Positions 40,228 through 47,497 are shown, counted from the stretch's first letter. The stretch is 50,527 nt of DNA from JAHWJR01 sp035942035 (GCA_035942035.1 DASZDK010000027.1:1-50527), one strand, 5' to 3'. Translations and numbers: made by a program. The notes: a model not told the origin generated them from the sequence alone.

Positions 40228-41169
40228 TCATACCGCTGCCGGCTCCTCCACCAGCAGGGCGGCCCCGAGGGCGCCGGTCAGGTCACCCAGCGACGCCGGC
40301 ACCACCCGGAGGGGCGACGAGGGCACCAGCAGGCGACTGCGCACCGCCTGCTCGATGCGCCCCACGAAACCGGCGCCGAGCTTCTCGGCCAGGCCGCCGC
40401 CCACCACGATGAGCTCGAGGTCGACCAGGGCGGTGGCCGAGGCCAGCGCCATCCCCAGAGCGGCGACCGCCTCGTCGAGCAACTCCACGGCCACGCCGTC
40501 ACCGGCCTCCAGCGCCTTGGCGAAGATGCTGGACTTCATGCGCTTGTCGCCGGCCAGCTCGACCAGCAACGTGGGGGTGCCAGCGGCTGCTCGCCGGCGC
40601 GCCTCTTGCTCCATCATCGCCCTGCCGGCGTAGGCCTCGAGGTGTCCGTTCTGGCCACACCCGCACCGCCGACCACCGGCGGCGACCCCGACGTGGCCGA
40701 TCTCGCCGGCGGCCCCACCGGGGCCCCGCCGCAGCTCCCCGTCGAGCACCAGCCCACCACCCACGCCGGTGCCCACCCACACGCCCAGCAGGTTGGACGA
40801 GCCGCGACCGGCGCCGAGCCGGTGCTCGGCCAGGGCGCTCACGTTCACGTCGTTGTCCACCGCCACGCGCATCCCCTCGAGGCGGTCGGCGAGCAGGGCG
40901 GCGAGTGGCACCGGCGCACCGAAGCCCGGGAGGTTGGGGGCCATGACGACCGTGCCGGTGGCGGCCTCGACCACCCCGGGGGCGCCGATCCCGACGCCTG
41001 CGACCTTGTCGGTGCCACCCAGCCGGTCGACGCAGTCGCCGATGGCGGTGACGACCTCCTCGACCCCACCGGTGGGCGTGGGCACCTTGGCGTCACCGAT
41101 CACCTCGCCGGCGTCGACGAGCACCCCCTGCACCTTGGTGCCACCCAGGTCAATGCCAATGGCGGGCAC
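40228..41169 (-). CDS. ROK-family sugar kinase (glucokinase-like)
   Basis: The 313-residue protein has the ATP-binding start IGIDLGGTKVQGVLVD, the sugar-site VAVDNDVNVSALAEH near residue 105, GTGVGGGLVLDGEL, and the ROK zinc segment CGCGQNGHLEAYAG near 170, in which the third cysteine of the usual C-x-C-x4-C is replaced by His. It should phosphorylate glucose or a related hexose with ATP. Polyphosphate glucokinases also belong to this family, and ppk1 is next door, but they are shorter and lack the zinc motif, so ATP use is more likely. The GTG at 41169 begins 11 bases after the upstream small gene. Confidence 0.92.
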   Translation of the reverse strand: MPAIGIDLGGTKVQGVLVDAGEVIGDAKVPTPTGGVEEVVTAIGDCVDRLGGTDKVAGVGIGAPGVVEAATGTVVMAPNLPGFGAPVPLAALLADRLEGMRVAVDNDVNVSALAEHRLGAGRGSSNLLGVWVGTGVGGGLVLDGELRRGPGGAAGEIGHVGVAAGGRRCGCGQNGHLEAYAGRAMMEQEARRRAAAGTPTLLVELAGDKRMKSSIFAKALEAGDGVAVELLDEAVAALGMALASATALVDLELIVVGGGLAEKLGAGFVGRIEQAVRSRLLVPSSPLRVVPASLGDLTGALGAALLVEEPAAV

Positions 41170-41180
41170 GACGGACCGCC

Positions 41181-41480
41181 TCAGGCGCGGTAGGCCGGGT
41201 CGGGCGGCGCCTGCTGGTCGGGCAACCCGAGGTCCCACTCGAGCAGGAGGTTCTCCCGCTCGGCGTCGCGGGCCACTCGCTCGCGGTTGCGACGGAACTG
41301 GGGATCGTGCGGGGGCAGCAGCACCAGGCGAGCCATGATCCGCTGGCGGAGGGCGTCGATCAGCCGGGGGTCGCCGAAGTCGGACTGGACCTCCCAGTGG
41401 GGCGCCACCGGGCCCAGGTACACGATGCGGACGTGCCCCACCGGGGGCTGGGACGGGGCCTGTTGCTCAACGTTCGACAC
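41181..41480 (-). CDS. Conserved-looking hypothetical protein (99 aa), first gene of the ppk1 operon
   Basis: The protein is soluble, with a short Pro/Gln-rich N-terminus, a beta-strand HVRIVYLGPVAPHWEV, and two amphipathic helices rich in Arg, Glu and Leu. I do not recognise a family. TAGGCT (41493-41488) ends seven bases before the GTG, the leaderless pattern of this window, which supports the start and marks the operon promoter. The ROK gene begins 11 bases after its stop, so it is co-transcribed with ROK kinase, ppk1 and Nudix. Confidence 0.72.
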   Translation of the reverse strand: MSNVEQQAPSQPPVGHVRIVYLGPVAPHWEVQSDFGDPRLIDALRQRIMARLVLLPPHDPQFRRNRERVARDAERENLLLEWDLGLPDQQAPPDPAYRA

Positions 41481-41487
41481 CGCGCCG

Positions 41488-41493
41488 AGCCTA
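41488..41493 (-). promoter_or_regulatory. -10 element of the ROK-ppk1-Nudix operon
   Basis: TAGGCT lies seven bases before the GTG at 41480 on the minus strand. No PHO-box-like repeat was found next to it. Confidence 0.45.
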
Positions 41494-41599
41494 CCGGGCC
41501 TCGTCTCGAGGGCCCGGACCCGATCATTTGTCGGTCCTTCCAGGCGTCAGCGGCGCCCGAGGTCCTCGTTACGCTCGTGGAGGGTGGAGGACGCGGCGG

Positions 41600-41925
41600 A
41601 CAGGTCGGCCGGTCGCATCACGGTGGTGCGCTCGTTACAAGACGTACCCGTCCGTCCACGGTGTCCGCGACGTCAGCTTCGACGTTGCCCCCGGCGAGAC
41701 GCTCGCCCTGCTGGGGCCGCACGGGGCTGTGCGTCCCGACGCCGGCTCCATCACCGTGCTCGGAGCTCCGTGCGGCACCTTCCTCGCCCGGCAGAGCACG
41801 GCGCTGGTGCCGGACAACCGGACCTGTATCCCACGCTCAGCGTGGAGGAGCATCTCAGGTTCCGGGCTCAGGCGATCAGGATCGGCGCACCACTCGACGG
41901 GGCGATCGACGACGCGATGCGACCG
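41600..41925 (+). pseudogene. Remnant of an ABC transporter ATPase
   Basis: In one frame (from about 41633) YKTYPSVHGVRDVSFDVAPG leads into ETLALLGPHGA, a clear ABC start. The text then jumps directly to VRPDAGSITVLG, so the Walker A GKST and about 11 residues are missing. Near 41815 one C appears lost (GACAACCGGAC for GACCAACCGGAC), and the sequence resumes in another frame as QPDLYPTLSVEEHLRF to IDDAM. The ABC signature, Walker B and the rest are absent. The original enzyme resembled ABC-2 type exporter ATPases. It cannot hydrolyse ATP and is a decayed gene. Confidence 0.8.
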
Positions 41926-41929
41926 GACC

Positions 41930-42611
41930 ATGGTCACTCCTCTGGTCCGAGCTGGCCGTGCTCCGACGGGCGAACTACCAGCGATGGTCGGCGCTCATCC
42001 TCGTCGTGACCTCGGTGGTCACCGGGAGCTTCGCTCCGGAGCTGCTGCCCCTGCTCGCTGTCGTGGTACCGCTGGGCGTGGTCACCGGCGCCTACCTGTC
42101 CGGTGTCGCCCTCCACCTGCGGTTGCGCACCCTGCTGATGGTGCCCGGCTGGTGCCGAGCAGGGTCCTGGCTGCCGAGGCCCTCGATGTCGCGATCGCTG
42201 GTGCCGGCTGGTCCTGGGCCTCGCCGTCGGCGGGTCGCGGGCGGCTACGGGCTGGTCGCGCTGCTCACGATCCTGTTCCGAGGGCTGGTGCTGCTCGCCG
42301 TGGCCCTCGCCATTCGGATCGCCACCTCGGCGCTGGCCTTCCGCGACGGCAACCTCCCGGGCGGCTTGTTCCACCTCACGCTGGGGCTGACCCTGGTCGC
42401 CGCGCTCTCGGCCGTTGCCGTCACCACCTGGCTCACCGCCAAGGTCGAGCCATCCAAGGCCATGGCGCTCATCGCCACGCTCGGTCTGGCCACGCTCCTC
42501 CTCGCCGGGTCCATACGCCTCCTCGAGAGCCGGACCGGGCTCTCGGCGAGCAGGGGAGTCGAGGACGCGAGCGCCGGCGCTGGCCCGCCAATGACCGAGT
42601 CCACGTCCTGA
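41930..42611 (+). pseudogene. Remnant of an ABC transporter membrane subunit
   Basis: Hydrophobic segments typical of an ABC-2 permease are read in one frame (SALILVVTSVVTGSFAPELL, then LLAVVVPLGVVTGAYL), are interrupted near 42150-42240 by a stretch that makes sense only in other frames (SRVLAAEALDVAIAGAGW), and return to the first frame (LVALLTILFRGLVLLAVALAI, LIATLGLATLLLAGSIRLL) up to TGA at 42611. At least two compensating frameshifts are needed. It directly follows the ATPase remnant without a start codon of its own, so a deletion has fused the two. Confidence 0.65.
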
Positions 42612-42626
42612 GGAGAGTGCGCCGGC

Positions 42627-43949
42627 TCAGTTCCCCACGCCGCGAGAGCCCAGGACGACCGTCACGGTGCGCTCCTCACCGTCGCGCACGAAGCGGATCT
42701 CGACCTCGTCACCGGGCGCCAAGCGGCCGATGGCGCCGCTGACCTCGCCGGCCCGCTCGATGGGCTCGTCCCCGATGGCCACGATGACGTCGCCCGGCTG
42801 CAACCCGGCCTCGTCCGCCGCGGTGCCCCGCTGCACCTGGATCACGAACGCTCCGTCGTCCCGGTCGATCCCCAGCCGTTCGAGCACCTCGGGGAACACG
42901 TCGTCGAGATCGGCGGTGCCGATGCCCAGGTAGGCCCCGCCCCGGACGTCGCCGCCGCCGGACCGGAGCTCCTCGATCAGGGGCTTCACCGAGTCGATGC
43001 TGAGGGCGAAGCCGATGTTCTCGGCGCCGCCGGCGATGGCGGTGTTGATGCCGATGACCTGGCCGAAGGCGTTGACCAACGGCCCCCCCGAGTTGCCCTG
43101 GTTGATGGCGGCGTCAGTCTGGATCAGGCTCTCCAGCGTCACCCCGTCCGGCGTGGTGATCGAGCGGTCGAGGGCAGAGACGATCCCGGTGGTCACCGTC
43201 GGGCTGGCGCCGAGGTTCAAGGCGTTGCCCACGGCCACCACGTCGTCGCCCACCTGGAGGGCCGCGCTCTCGCCCAGCTCGACGGTGCGCAGGTCGCTGA
43301 CGTCGCGTATCTGGATCAGCGCCACGTCCGACGAGGGGATGCTCCCCACCAGATCGGCGGGGACCTGCCTCCCGTCGGCCAGCACCACGCTCATCGAGGT
43401 GGCGCCGGCGACGACGTGGTGATTGGTGAGCACCAGGCCGTCGGGCTCGATGACCATCCCGCTGCCGGCGCCGCTCACCAGCTGCTCGCGGCCGGGGCCC
43501 CCGCGGACGCCCTCGACGGCGATCGACACCACGCCCGGCTGCACCGCCTCGATCACGCCCCGGATGTCGAGTGGCTCTCCCTTCAGCCCGACCGGAGCGC
43601 GCAGGGGCCCGGCGGTGGTGCGGTCCCCCACCAGCCCGAGACCGAGGGCAGCACCGAGCACGGCCACGGCGGCAAGGAGCCCGGCAATGGCGCCCGGCAA
43701 CCACCCGCCCGGGCTGCCGCGCCGGGCACCGCCCCTGCTCGCCCGGGACGGGGTCGCCACGGGTGCGGGCGCCGGCCGCCAGGGGTCCCCGGTCGGCGGC
43801 GACGACTGGCCGGCCTCGCCGGTCGGTGGAGACGTCGGGGCGTCGCTCCAGAGCCGTCGGGTGCCTCCGATGCGACCGTCGCCCGTCGACACGCTGGCGT
43901 GGCCGTCGCCTCGCCCCGCACCTCTTCCATGGGGCCGTTCAGGTCGCAT
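42627..43949 (-). CDS. htrA: Membrane-anchored HtrA/DegP-type serine protease with PDZ domain
   Basis: The 440-residue protein has an Arg/Pro-rich cytoplasmic start, a membrane helix at about 83-107, a protease domain with His178 (TNHHVV), Asp208 (SSDVALI) and Ser287 (QGNSGGPL), and a PDZ domain (about 330-435, GAYLGIG through VQRGTAADEAGLQPGDVIV). It degrades or refolds damaged proteins outside the membrane. Its position with an ECF sigma factor, a ZAS anti-sigma factor and a Tat gene matches the mycobacterial sigE-rseA-htrA-tatB locus, where HtrA is part of the envelope-stress response. It is separated from the anti-sigma gene by a convergent whiB. Confidence 0.95.
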   Translation of the reverse strand: MRPERPHGRGAGRGDGHASVSTGDGRIGGTRRLWSDAPTSPPTGEAGQSSPPTGDPWRPAPAPVATPSRASRGGARRGSPGGWLPGAIAGLLAAVAVLGAALGLGLVGDRTTAGPLRAPVGLKGEPLDIRGVIEAVQPGVVSIAVEGVRGGPGREQLVSGAGSGMVIEPDGLVLTNHHVVAGATSMSVVLADGRQVPADLVGSIPSSDVALIQIRDVSDLRTVELGESAALQVGDDVVAVGNALNLGASPTVTTGIVSALDRSITTPDGVTLESLIQTDAAINQGNSGGPLVNAFGQVIGINTAIAGGAENIGFALSIDSVKPLIEELRSGGGDVRGGAYLGIGTADLDDVFPEVLERLGIDRDDGAFVIQVQRGTAADEAGLQPGDVIVAIGDEPIERAGEVSGAIGRLAPGDEVEIRFVRDGEERTVTVVLGSRGVGN

Positions 43950-44055
43950 GGCGCCTCATCGGCATCAGGCTACGAGCGGCGCGGACAGCCTTGCGTCACC
44001 GCCGGTCATCGGGGACGTCCTCAAGGTTGTCCACCGTTGCCCGAAAACAGTGACG

Positions 44056-44081
44056 GGAACCAAATGCGAGCGCCGTCCGTG
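44056..44081 (+). promoter_or_regulatory. Candidate ECF-sigma promoter upstream of whiB
   Basis: GGAACC (44056-44061), 16 bases, CGTG (44078-44081). The -35 and spacing match the promoter found upstream of the sigma gene in this locus; the -10 differs by one base (CGTG for CGTT). Confidence 0.45.
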
Positions 44082-44111
44082 GTAAGGGGGATGGCGGCGA
44101 ACGGAGGCGTC

Positions 44112-44357
44112 ATGGACACCAGCTGGATGGCCGAGGGCAACTGCAGGAACGAGCCGCCCGCTCGCTTCTTCCCGAGCGACGGTGTGGGCGTCGAGATCGC
44201 TCGCCGTATCTGCGCCACCTGCCCGGTCAAGGAGCCGTGCCTGGAGTACGCCCTGGCCCAACGGGTCGACCACGGCGTCTGGGGAGGAGCGTCCGAGCGA
44301 GAGCGCCGGCGGATCCTCAAGCGGCGGCGGGCGGCGGCGGTCCCGACGACGGGCTGA
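44112..44357 (+). CDS. WhiB-family iron-sulfur transcriptional regulator
   Basis: The 81-residue protein has the four WhiB cysteines (Cys11, Cys34, Cys37, Cys43, C-x2-C-x5-C) that hold a 4Fe-4S cluster, the GVWGG turn at 55-59 and a basic C-terminus (RERRRILKRRR) for DNA contact. It is closest in layout to the WhiB1/WblE group. These proteins sense oxygen or NO and act with the principal sigma factor. ATG 44112 has GGAGG four bases upstream; an in-frame ATG at 44091 is possible. Its last 41 bases overlap the 3' end of the convergent anti-sigma gene. Confidence 0.95.
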   Translation: MDTSWMAEGNCRNEPPARFFPSDGVGVEIARRICATCPVKEPCLEYALAQRVDHGVWGGASERERRRILKRRRAAAVPTTG

Positions 44358-45237
44358 GCTCCCGCAGCACCTGCGCCGCCGCTCGTCGCACCCGCTGCAC
44401 CAACGACAGGGGCCGGGCCTCGGGCACGGAGCGGGCGGCCGAGAGCACGGCATCGCCAGGCTCGTCGCCCACAGCCGTCACCACCACCCCGTCCCGCTCC
44501 AGGACCACCACTCGACCGGCGACACCGTCCGACTCCCAGCGCCACGTGGCCGGGTCACCCTCCACCAGTTCCCCCCTGGGCGCCATCCCCTCCGGATCCA
44601 GCTCACCGGGGCTCTCGAACACCGACAAGCCGTAGCGCCCACGCTCGTAGACGACCTGGACGCCGTCGGGATGGGCGAAGGCGTCGACCAGTCGGTAGCC
44701 GCCGGCCAGCTCGGGTGGGGCCCGGTACGGTGCGGGCAGGTCTCCAGGCTCACGGGGCGGCGCAGTAGAAGGGGTGACGGGCTCCGGGAGCACGAGGGGG
44801 TTTGGACCACCGTCAGCGGTGGTGGCCCCCACCGCCGCCAGCGCCGACACGGAGGCGACGTGGCGGACCATGGCCTGGTCGACCTGGGGACGGTAGCGAT
44901 CGAATCCGGTGACCGACGGGACCAGAACGACCACGAGAGCGGCGGCGGCCGCCGCCACCGCCGTGCCGATGAGCGCCGGCTGGCGACGAAAAGCCCCGCG
45001 CCGGGCCAGGTCGGCGACCAGGCGGTCGAGCAGGCCCGGTGGCGGCTCCACCGGCGGCAGGGCCCGCAGGGCGTCGCGCACCGCTCGGACTGCCCGCAGC
45101 TCCTCGGTGCACTCGCGGCAGTCCTCGACGTGGGCGGCCACCATGGCACGCTCGCCGGCAGCCAGCTCTCCGTCGGCGAGCGCGGACAGCGCCTCGGCCG
45201 GGTGCGATCCTTCGGGCCAGGAGGACGGTGGGCTCAC
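44317..45237 (-). CDS. ZAS-domain anti-sigma factor
   Basis: The 306-residue protein begins with a zinc-binding anti-sigma domain, His36-x3-Cys40-x2-Cys43 in AHVEDCREC, the RseA/RsrA-type signature. A membrane helix follows at about 88-110 and then a 190-residue exported C-terminal domain with beta-rich repeats (ELAGGYRLVDAF, VQVVYERGRYGLSVF). It should hold the neighbouring sigma factor at the membrane until a redox or envelope signal releases it. The GTG at 45237 overlaps the sigma stop by four bases (GTGA), so stoichiometric co-translation is expected. The gene ends 41 bases inside the convergent whiB. Confidence 0.92.
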   Translation of the reverse strand: MSPPSSWPEGSHPAEALSALADGELAAGERAMVAAHVEDCRECTEELRAVRAVRDALRALPPVEPPPGLLDRLVADLARRGAFRRQPALIGTAVAAAAAALVVVLVPSVTGFDRYRPQVDQAMVRHVASVSALAAVGATTADGGPNPLVLPEPVTPSTAPPREPGDLPAPYRAPPELAGGYRLVDAFAHPDGVQVVYERGRYGLSVFESPGELDPEGMAPRGELVEGDPATWRWESDGVAGRVVVLERDGVVVTAVGDEPGDAVLSAARSVPEARPLSLVQRVRRAAAQVLRELSPSSGPPPPAAA

Positions 45238-45716
45238 GAGAGCACCTGGCGCAGCGAACGCCGGCCTCGGTGGATGCGACTGCGGACGGTGCCGACGGGC
45301 ACGCCGAGGTACTCGGCGATCTCGGCGTAGGGCAGGCCGACCACGTCGGAGAGCACCACGGCGACACGGAAGTCCTCCGGCAGTGCCCGCAGCGCCGCTT
45401 CCAGGTCGTCGGGGAGGCCACTGGCGGCCAGGTCGCCGGCGGCGTCGGGTGAGGCCAGGGCCAGTCCCGGCTCCCGGGGCAGGGCCTCGGTCGGGTGCCG
45501 GCGGCGGCGGCGCACCTCGTCGAGGAAAGCGTTGGTGGTGATCCGGCTCAACCAACCCTCCATCGATCCCGGCCGGTAGGTCGCCAGCCCCCGGCGCACC
45601 CGCAGCAGCACCTCCTGTACGAGGTCCTGTGCGTCGGCTTCGTTTCCCGTCAGGCGGTACGCCACCGTGTAGAGGAACCGCCCATGGGTCCGGGCGACTT
45701 CTTCCCAGCTGGGTAC
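45234..45716 (-). CDS. sigE: ECF RNA polymerase sigma factor (SigE-like), start codon unclear
   Basis: Region 2 (WEEVARTHGRFLYTVAYRLTG, ADAQDLVQEVLLRV, EGWLSRITTNAFLDEVRRRR) and region 4 (LPEDFRVAVVLSDVVGLPYAEIAEYLGVPVGTVRSRIHRGR) are complete and typical. The only ATG/GTG/TTG in frame is GTG 45665, which would remove the first helix of region 2. The coding similarity extends upstream to about 45712. I give 45716, a GTA codon, because it is where the conserved region begins and it lies next to the start site predicted from the GGAACC-N16-CGTT promoter; a CTG at 45743 is another option. The conservative annotation is 45234-45665. The anti-sigma gene follows with a four-base overlap. The sigE symbol rests on locus synteny. 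Confidence 0.85.
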   Translation of the reverse strand, partial: VPSWEEVARTHGRFLYTVAYRLTGNEADAQDLVQEVLLRVRRGLATYRPGSMEGWLSRITTNAFLDEVRRRRRHPTEALPREPGLALASPDAAGDLAASGLPDDLEAALRALPEDFRVAVVLSDVVGLPYAEIAEYLGVPVGTVRSRIHRGRRSLRQVLS

Positions 45717-45725
45717 CGAACGGGG

Positions 45726-45751
45726 AACGTCAGGCGAGCTCAGCCGGTTCC
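45726..45751 (-). promoter_or_regulatory. ECF-sigma promoter upstream of the sigma gene
   Basis: On the minus strand GGAACC (45751-45746), 16-base spacer, CGTT (45729-45726). This is the classic -35/-10 pair recognised by SigE/RpoE-type factors and is in position to drive the sigma and anti-sigma genes, so autoregulation is likely. The predicted start is near 45719. Confidence 0.65.
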
Positions 45752-45800
45752 CAGGGCGTTCACGGCGGGTCCGCGCCGGAACGCCGGATCCGAAACCGGA

Positions 45801-46019
45801 CTAGGCGCTCGTCTTGCCCTCGGGCTTGTCACTGGGCCGGTTCGTGGCAGCGTCCTCGTCGTCATCGGCCGCCGCGTCCGTACCCTTGCGGAACTCCCGC
45901 TGGGCCTGGCCCAGCGACTTGGCCAGCTTCGGCAGCTTGGCGCCGCCGAACACCAGCAAGATGATGACCAGAATGATGAGGAGTTCCGGTGCCCCTAGAG
46001 CGCCCATGCCCCGAAGCAT
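45801..46019 (-). CDS. tatA: Twin-arginine translocase subunit TatA
   Basis: The 72-residue protein has the TatA/E layout: a short start, one membrane helix (PELLIILVIILLVFG, about 10-24), the hinge FGGAKLP, an amphipathic helix with KLAKSLGQAQREFRKG, and an acidic Asp/Glu tail. TatA oligomers form the pore for folded proteins. ATG 46019 is preferred because AAGGG lies seven bases upstream; ATG 46007, giving MGALGAPELL, is the alternative. In Mycobacterium a tatB lies at the other end of the sigE-rseA-htrA cluster, so its presence here supports the locus assignment. Confidence 0.93.
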   Translation of the reverse strand: MLRGMGALGAPELLIILVIILLVFGGAKLPKLAKSLGQAQREFRKGTDAAADDDEDAATNRPSDKPEGKTSA

Positions 46020-46023
46020 AGCG

Positions 46024-46890
46024 GTGCCCTTGCCACAACCGTCGCCCCAGTCCCGGGCAACGGGGCGTACGGCGCCGGAGGTCCGCCTCGAGTGTGTGGT
46101 CAACGTCAGCGAGGGTCGCCGCCCCGACGTGGTGGCCGCCCTGGCCACCGCCGCCGGCGACGACCTGCTCGACGTGCACACCGACGCCGACCACCACCGA
46201 TCGGTCCTCACCCTGGTGGGCGAGGCCGCTCCCCGAGCCGTGGCCGCCGTGGCCGTGGAACGGATCGATCTTCGGGACCACCAGGGCGTGCATCCGCGGT
46301 TGGGAGCAGTCGACGTGGTGCCCTTCGCTCCCCTCGGCCAGGCCACCCTGGAGGAGGCGGTGGCCGCCCGTGACTGCTTCGTGACCTGGCTGGCCGACGA
46401 GCTGGGCGTCCCGGCGTTCGCCTACGGCGCTCGCCGGTCGCCGTTGCCCGCGGTGCGCCGGCAGGCGTTCCGGGACCTGGCGCCCGACGCCGGACCCCCC
46501 CAGCCGCACCCGACCGCCGGCGCCACCGCCGTCGGCGCCCGTCCGGTGCTGGTGGCCTACAACTTGTGGCTGGCCGAGCCCGCCGACCTCCCCCTGGCCC
46601 GGTCGCTGGCCCGGTCGCTGCGCGGCCCGGCGGTGCGGGCCCTGGGCCTCCCCGTCGGCGACGCGGTCCAGGTCTCGCTCAACTTGGTCGACCCCCTTGC
46701 CGTGGGGCCGGATACGGTCTACGACGCCGTCGCCGCCGAGGCCCCCATCGCCCGGGCCGAACTGGTGGGGCTGGCCCCCCGGTCGGTGCTGGACTCGATC
46801 GACCCCCAGCGGTGGCCCGAGCTCGATCTCGACCACGAGCGCACCATCGAAGCCCGCCTGTCCCGGAGGAATCGCTCCCTGCGCCCGTAG
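46024..46890 (+). CDS. Glutamate formimidoyltransferase (FTCD N-terminal type)
   Basis: The protein has the two formiminotransferase subdomains without a cyclodeaminase. Family blocks are LECVVNVSEGRRPDVVAAL, DADHHRSVLTLVG near residue 60, HPRLGAVDVVPFAPL near 95, with the catalytic histidine expected in this region, and GDAVQVSLNLVDP near 220. It transfers the formimino group between formiminoglutamate and tetrahydrofolate in histidine breakdown. The start is uncertain: strand one (LECVVNVSEG) must be included, so GTG 46096 is too late; GTG 46024, TTG 46030 and ATG 46006 are possible. It is divergent from tatA. No hut genes are nearby. Confidence 0.88.
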   Translation: MPLPQPSPQSRATGRTAPEVRLECVVNVSEGRRPDVVAALATAAGDDLLDVHTDADHHRSVLTLVGEAAPRAVAAVAVERIDLRDHQGVHPRLGAVDVVPFAPLGQATLEEAVAARDCFVTWLADELGVPAFAYGARRSPLPAVRRQAFRDLAPDAGPPQPHPTAGATAVGARPVLVAYNLWLAEPADLPLARSLARSLRGPAVRALGLPVGDAVQVSLNLVDPLAVGPDTVYDAVAAEAPIARAELVGLAPRSVLDSIDPQRWPELDLDHERTIEARLSRRNRSLRP

Positions 46891-46943
46891 TGCCACGGGC
46901 TGGCGCATCCCTCCGGGCCCACCGGTACCGACAGGGCCGCTCT

Positions 46944-47494
46944 CTAACGGCGGGGCTTGCTTACGGGCCAAGGACCCTGCTGCACCATGCCGCCGACGAA
47001 CTCCACGGCCGGCTCCCCGAGCCCGATGGCCCCCTCCCGGTGGGCGTGCTCGAGGCCGATTACGCCCTTCAGGTACGCGCCCCTGAGGTAGGCCCGCTCC
47101 AGATCAGCGTTCCTGAGGTTGGCCCGCTCCAGGTCGGCGCCGGAAAGGTTGGCCCTCGCAGGGTGGGCCGCAGTGAGGTTCGCTCGCTCCCTCCAGGTCG
47201 GCGCCGCTGAGCCGCGCCCGCTCCAGGTGGGCGCCGGTGAGGTCGGCTCCCTCCAGGTGGGCGCCCGGCGAGGTTGGGCGCCTCCAGGTCGGCTCCGTCC
47301 AGGCGGGCGTCGGCGAGGTTGGCCCGCTTGAGGGAGGCACGCTCGAGGGCCGCACCTCGAAGCTCGGCTGCACGGAGGGCGAACCGCCGTCGTCGCCACC
47401 ACCGGTTTGCTCCGACGATGGCTTCCAGCGGGTGCAAGTCGGCACCGAACCGAACTCGCCGCTCATCGTCTGATGCCCATTCGGCGCCGGGCAT
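46944..47494 (-). pseudogene. Pentapeptide-repeat protein gene broken by two insertions
   Basis: From ATG 47494 the frame gives a hydrophilic start, a basic region (WWRRRRFALR) and pentapeptide repeats (A[DN]LXX type: ERASLKRANLADARLDGADLEA). At 47264-47266 an extra base in a C/G triplet shifts the frame; GAHLEGADLTGAHLERARLSGADLEG continues in the second. At 47187-47194 a duplicated GGAG (plus-strand CTCCCTCC) shifts it again, and ARANLSGADLERANLRNADLERAYLRGAYLKG continues in the third to TAG at 46944. Removing one and four bases restores one frame of about 180 residues with roughly 20 repeats. Pentapeptide proteins form quadrilateral beta-helices, often mimicking DNA. Errors in repetitive sequence could also explain this. 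Confidence 0.78.
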
Positions 47495-47497
47495 CAC

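Noticed and set aside
40228..41169. Polyphosphate glucokinase (PPGK) as identity of the ROK kinase
   Set aside because: PPGKs are shorter and lack the cysteine-rich zinc segment present here; adjacency to ppk1 alone is not enough.
43950..44055. ECF-type promoter directing htrA
   Set aside because: No GGAAC-N16-CGTT pair was found on the minus strand upstream of htrA; only a distant TAGCCT is present.
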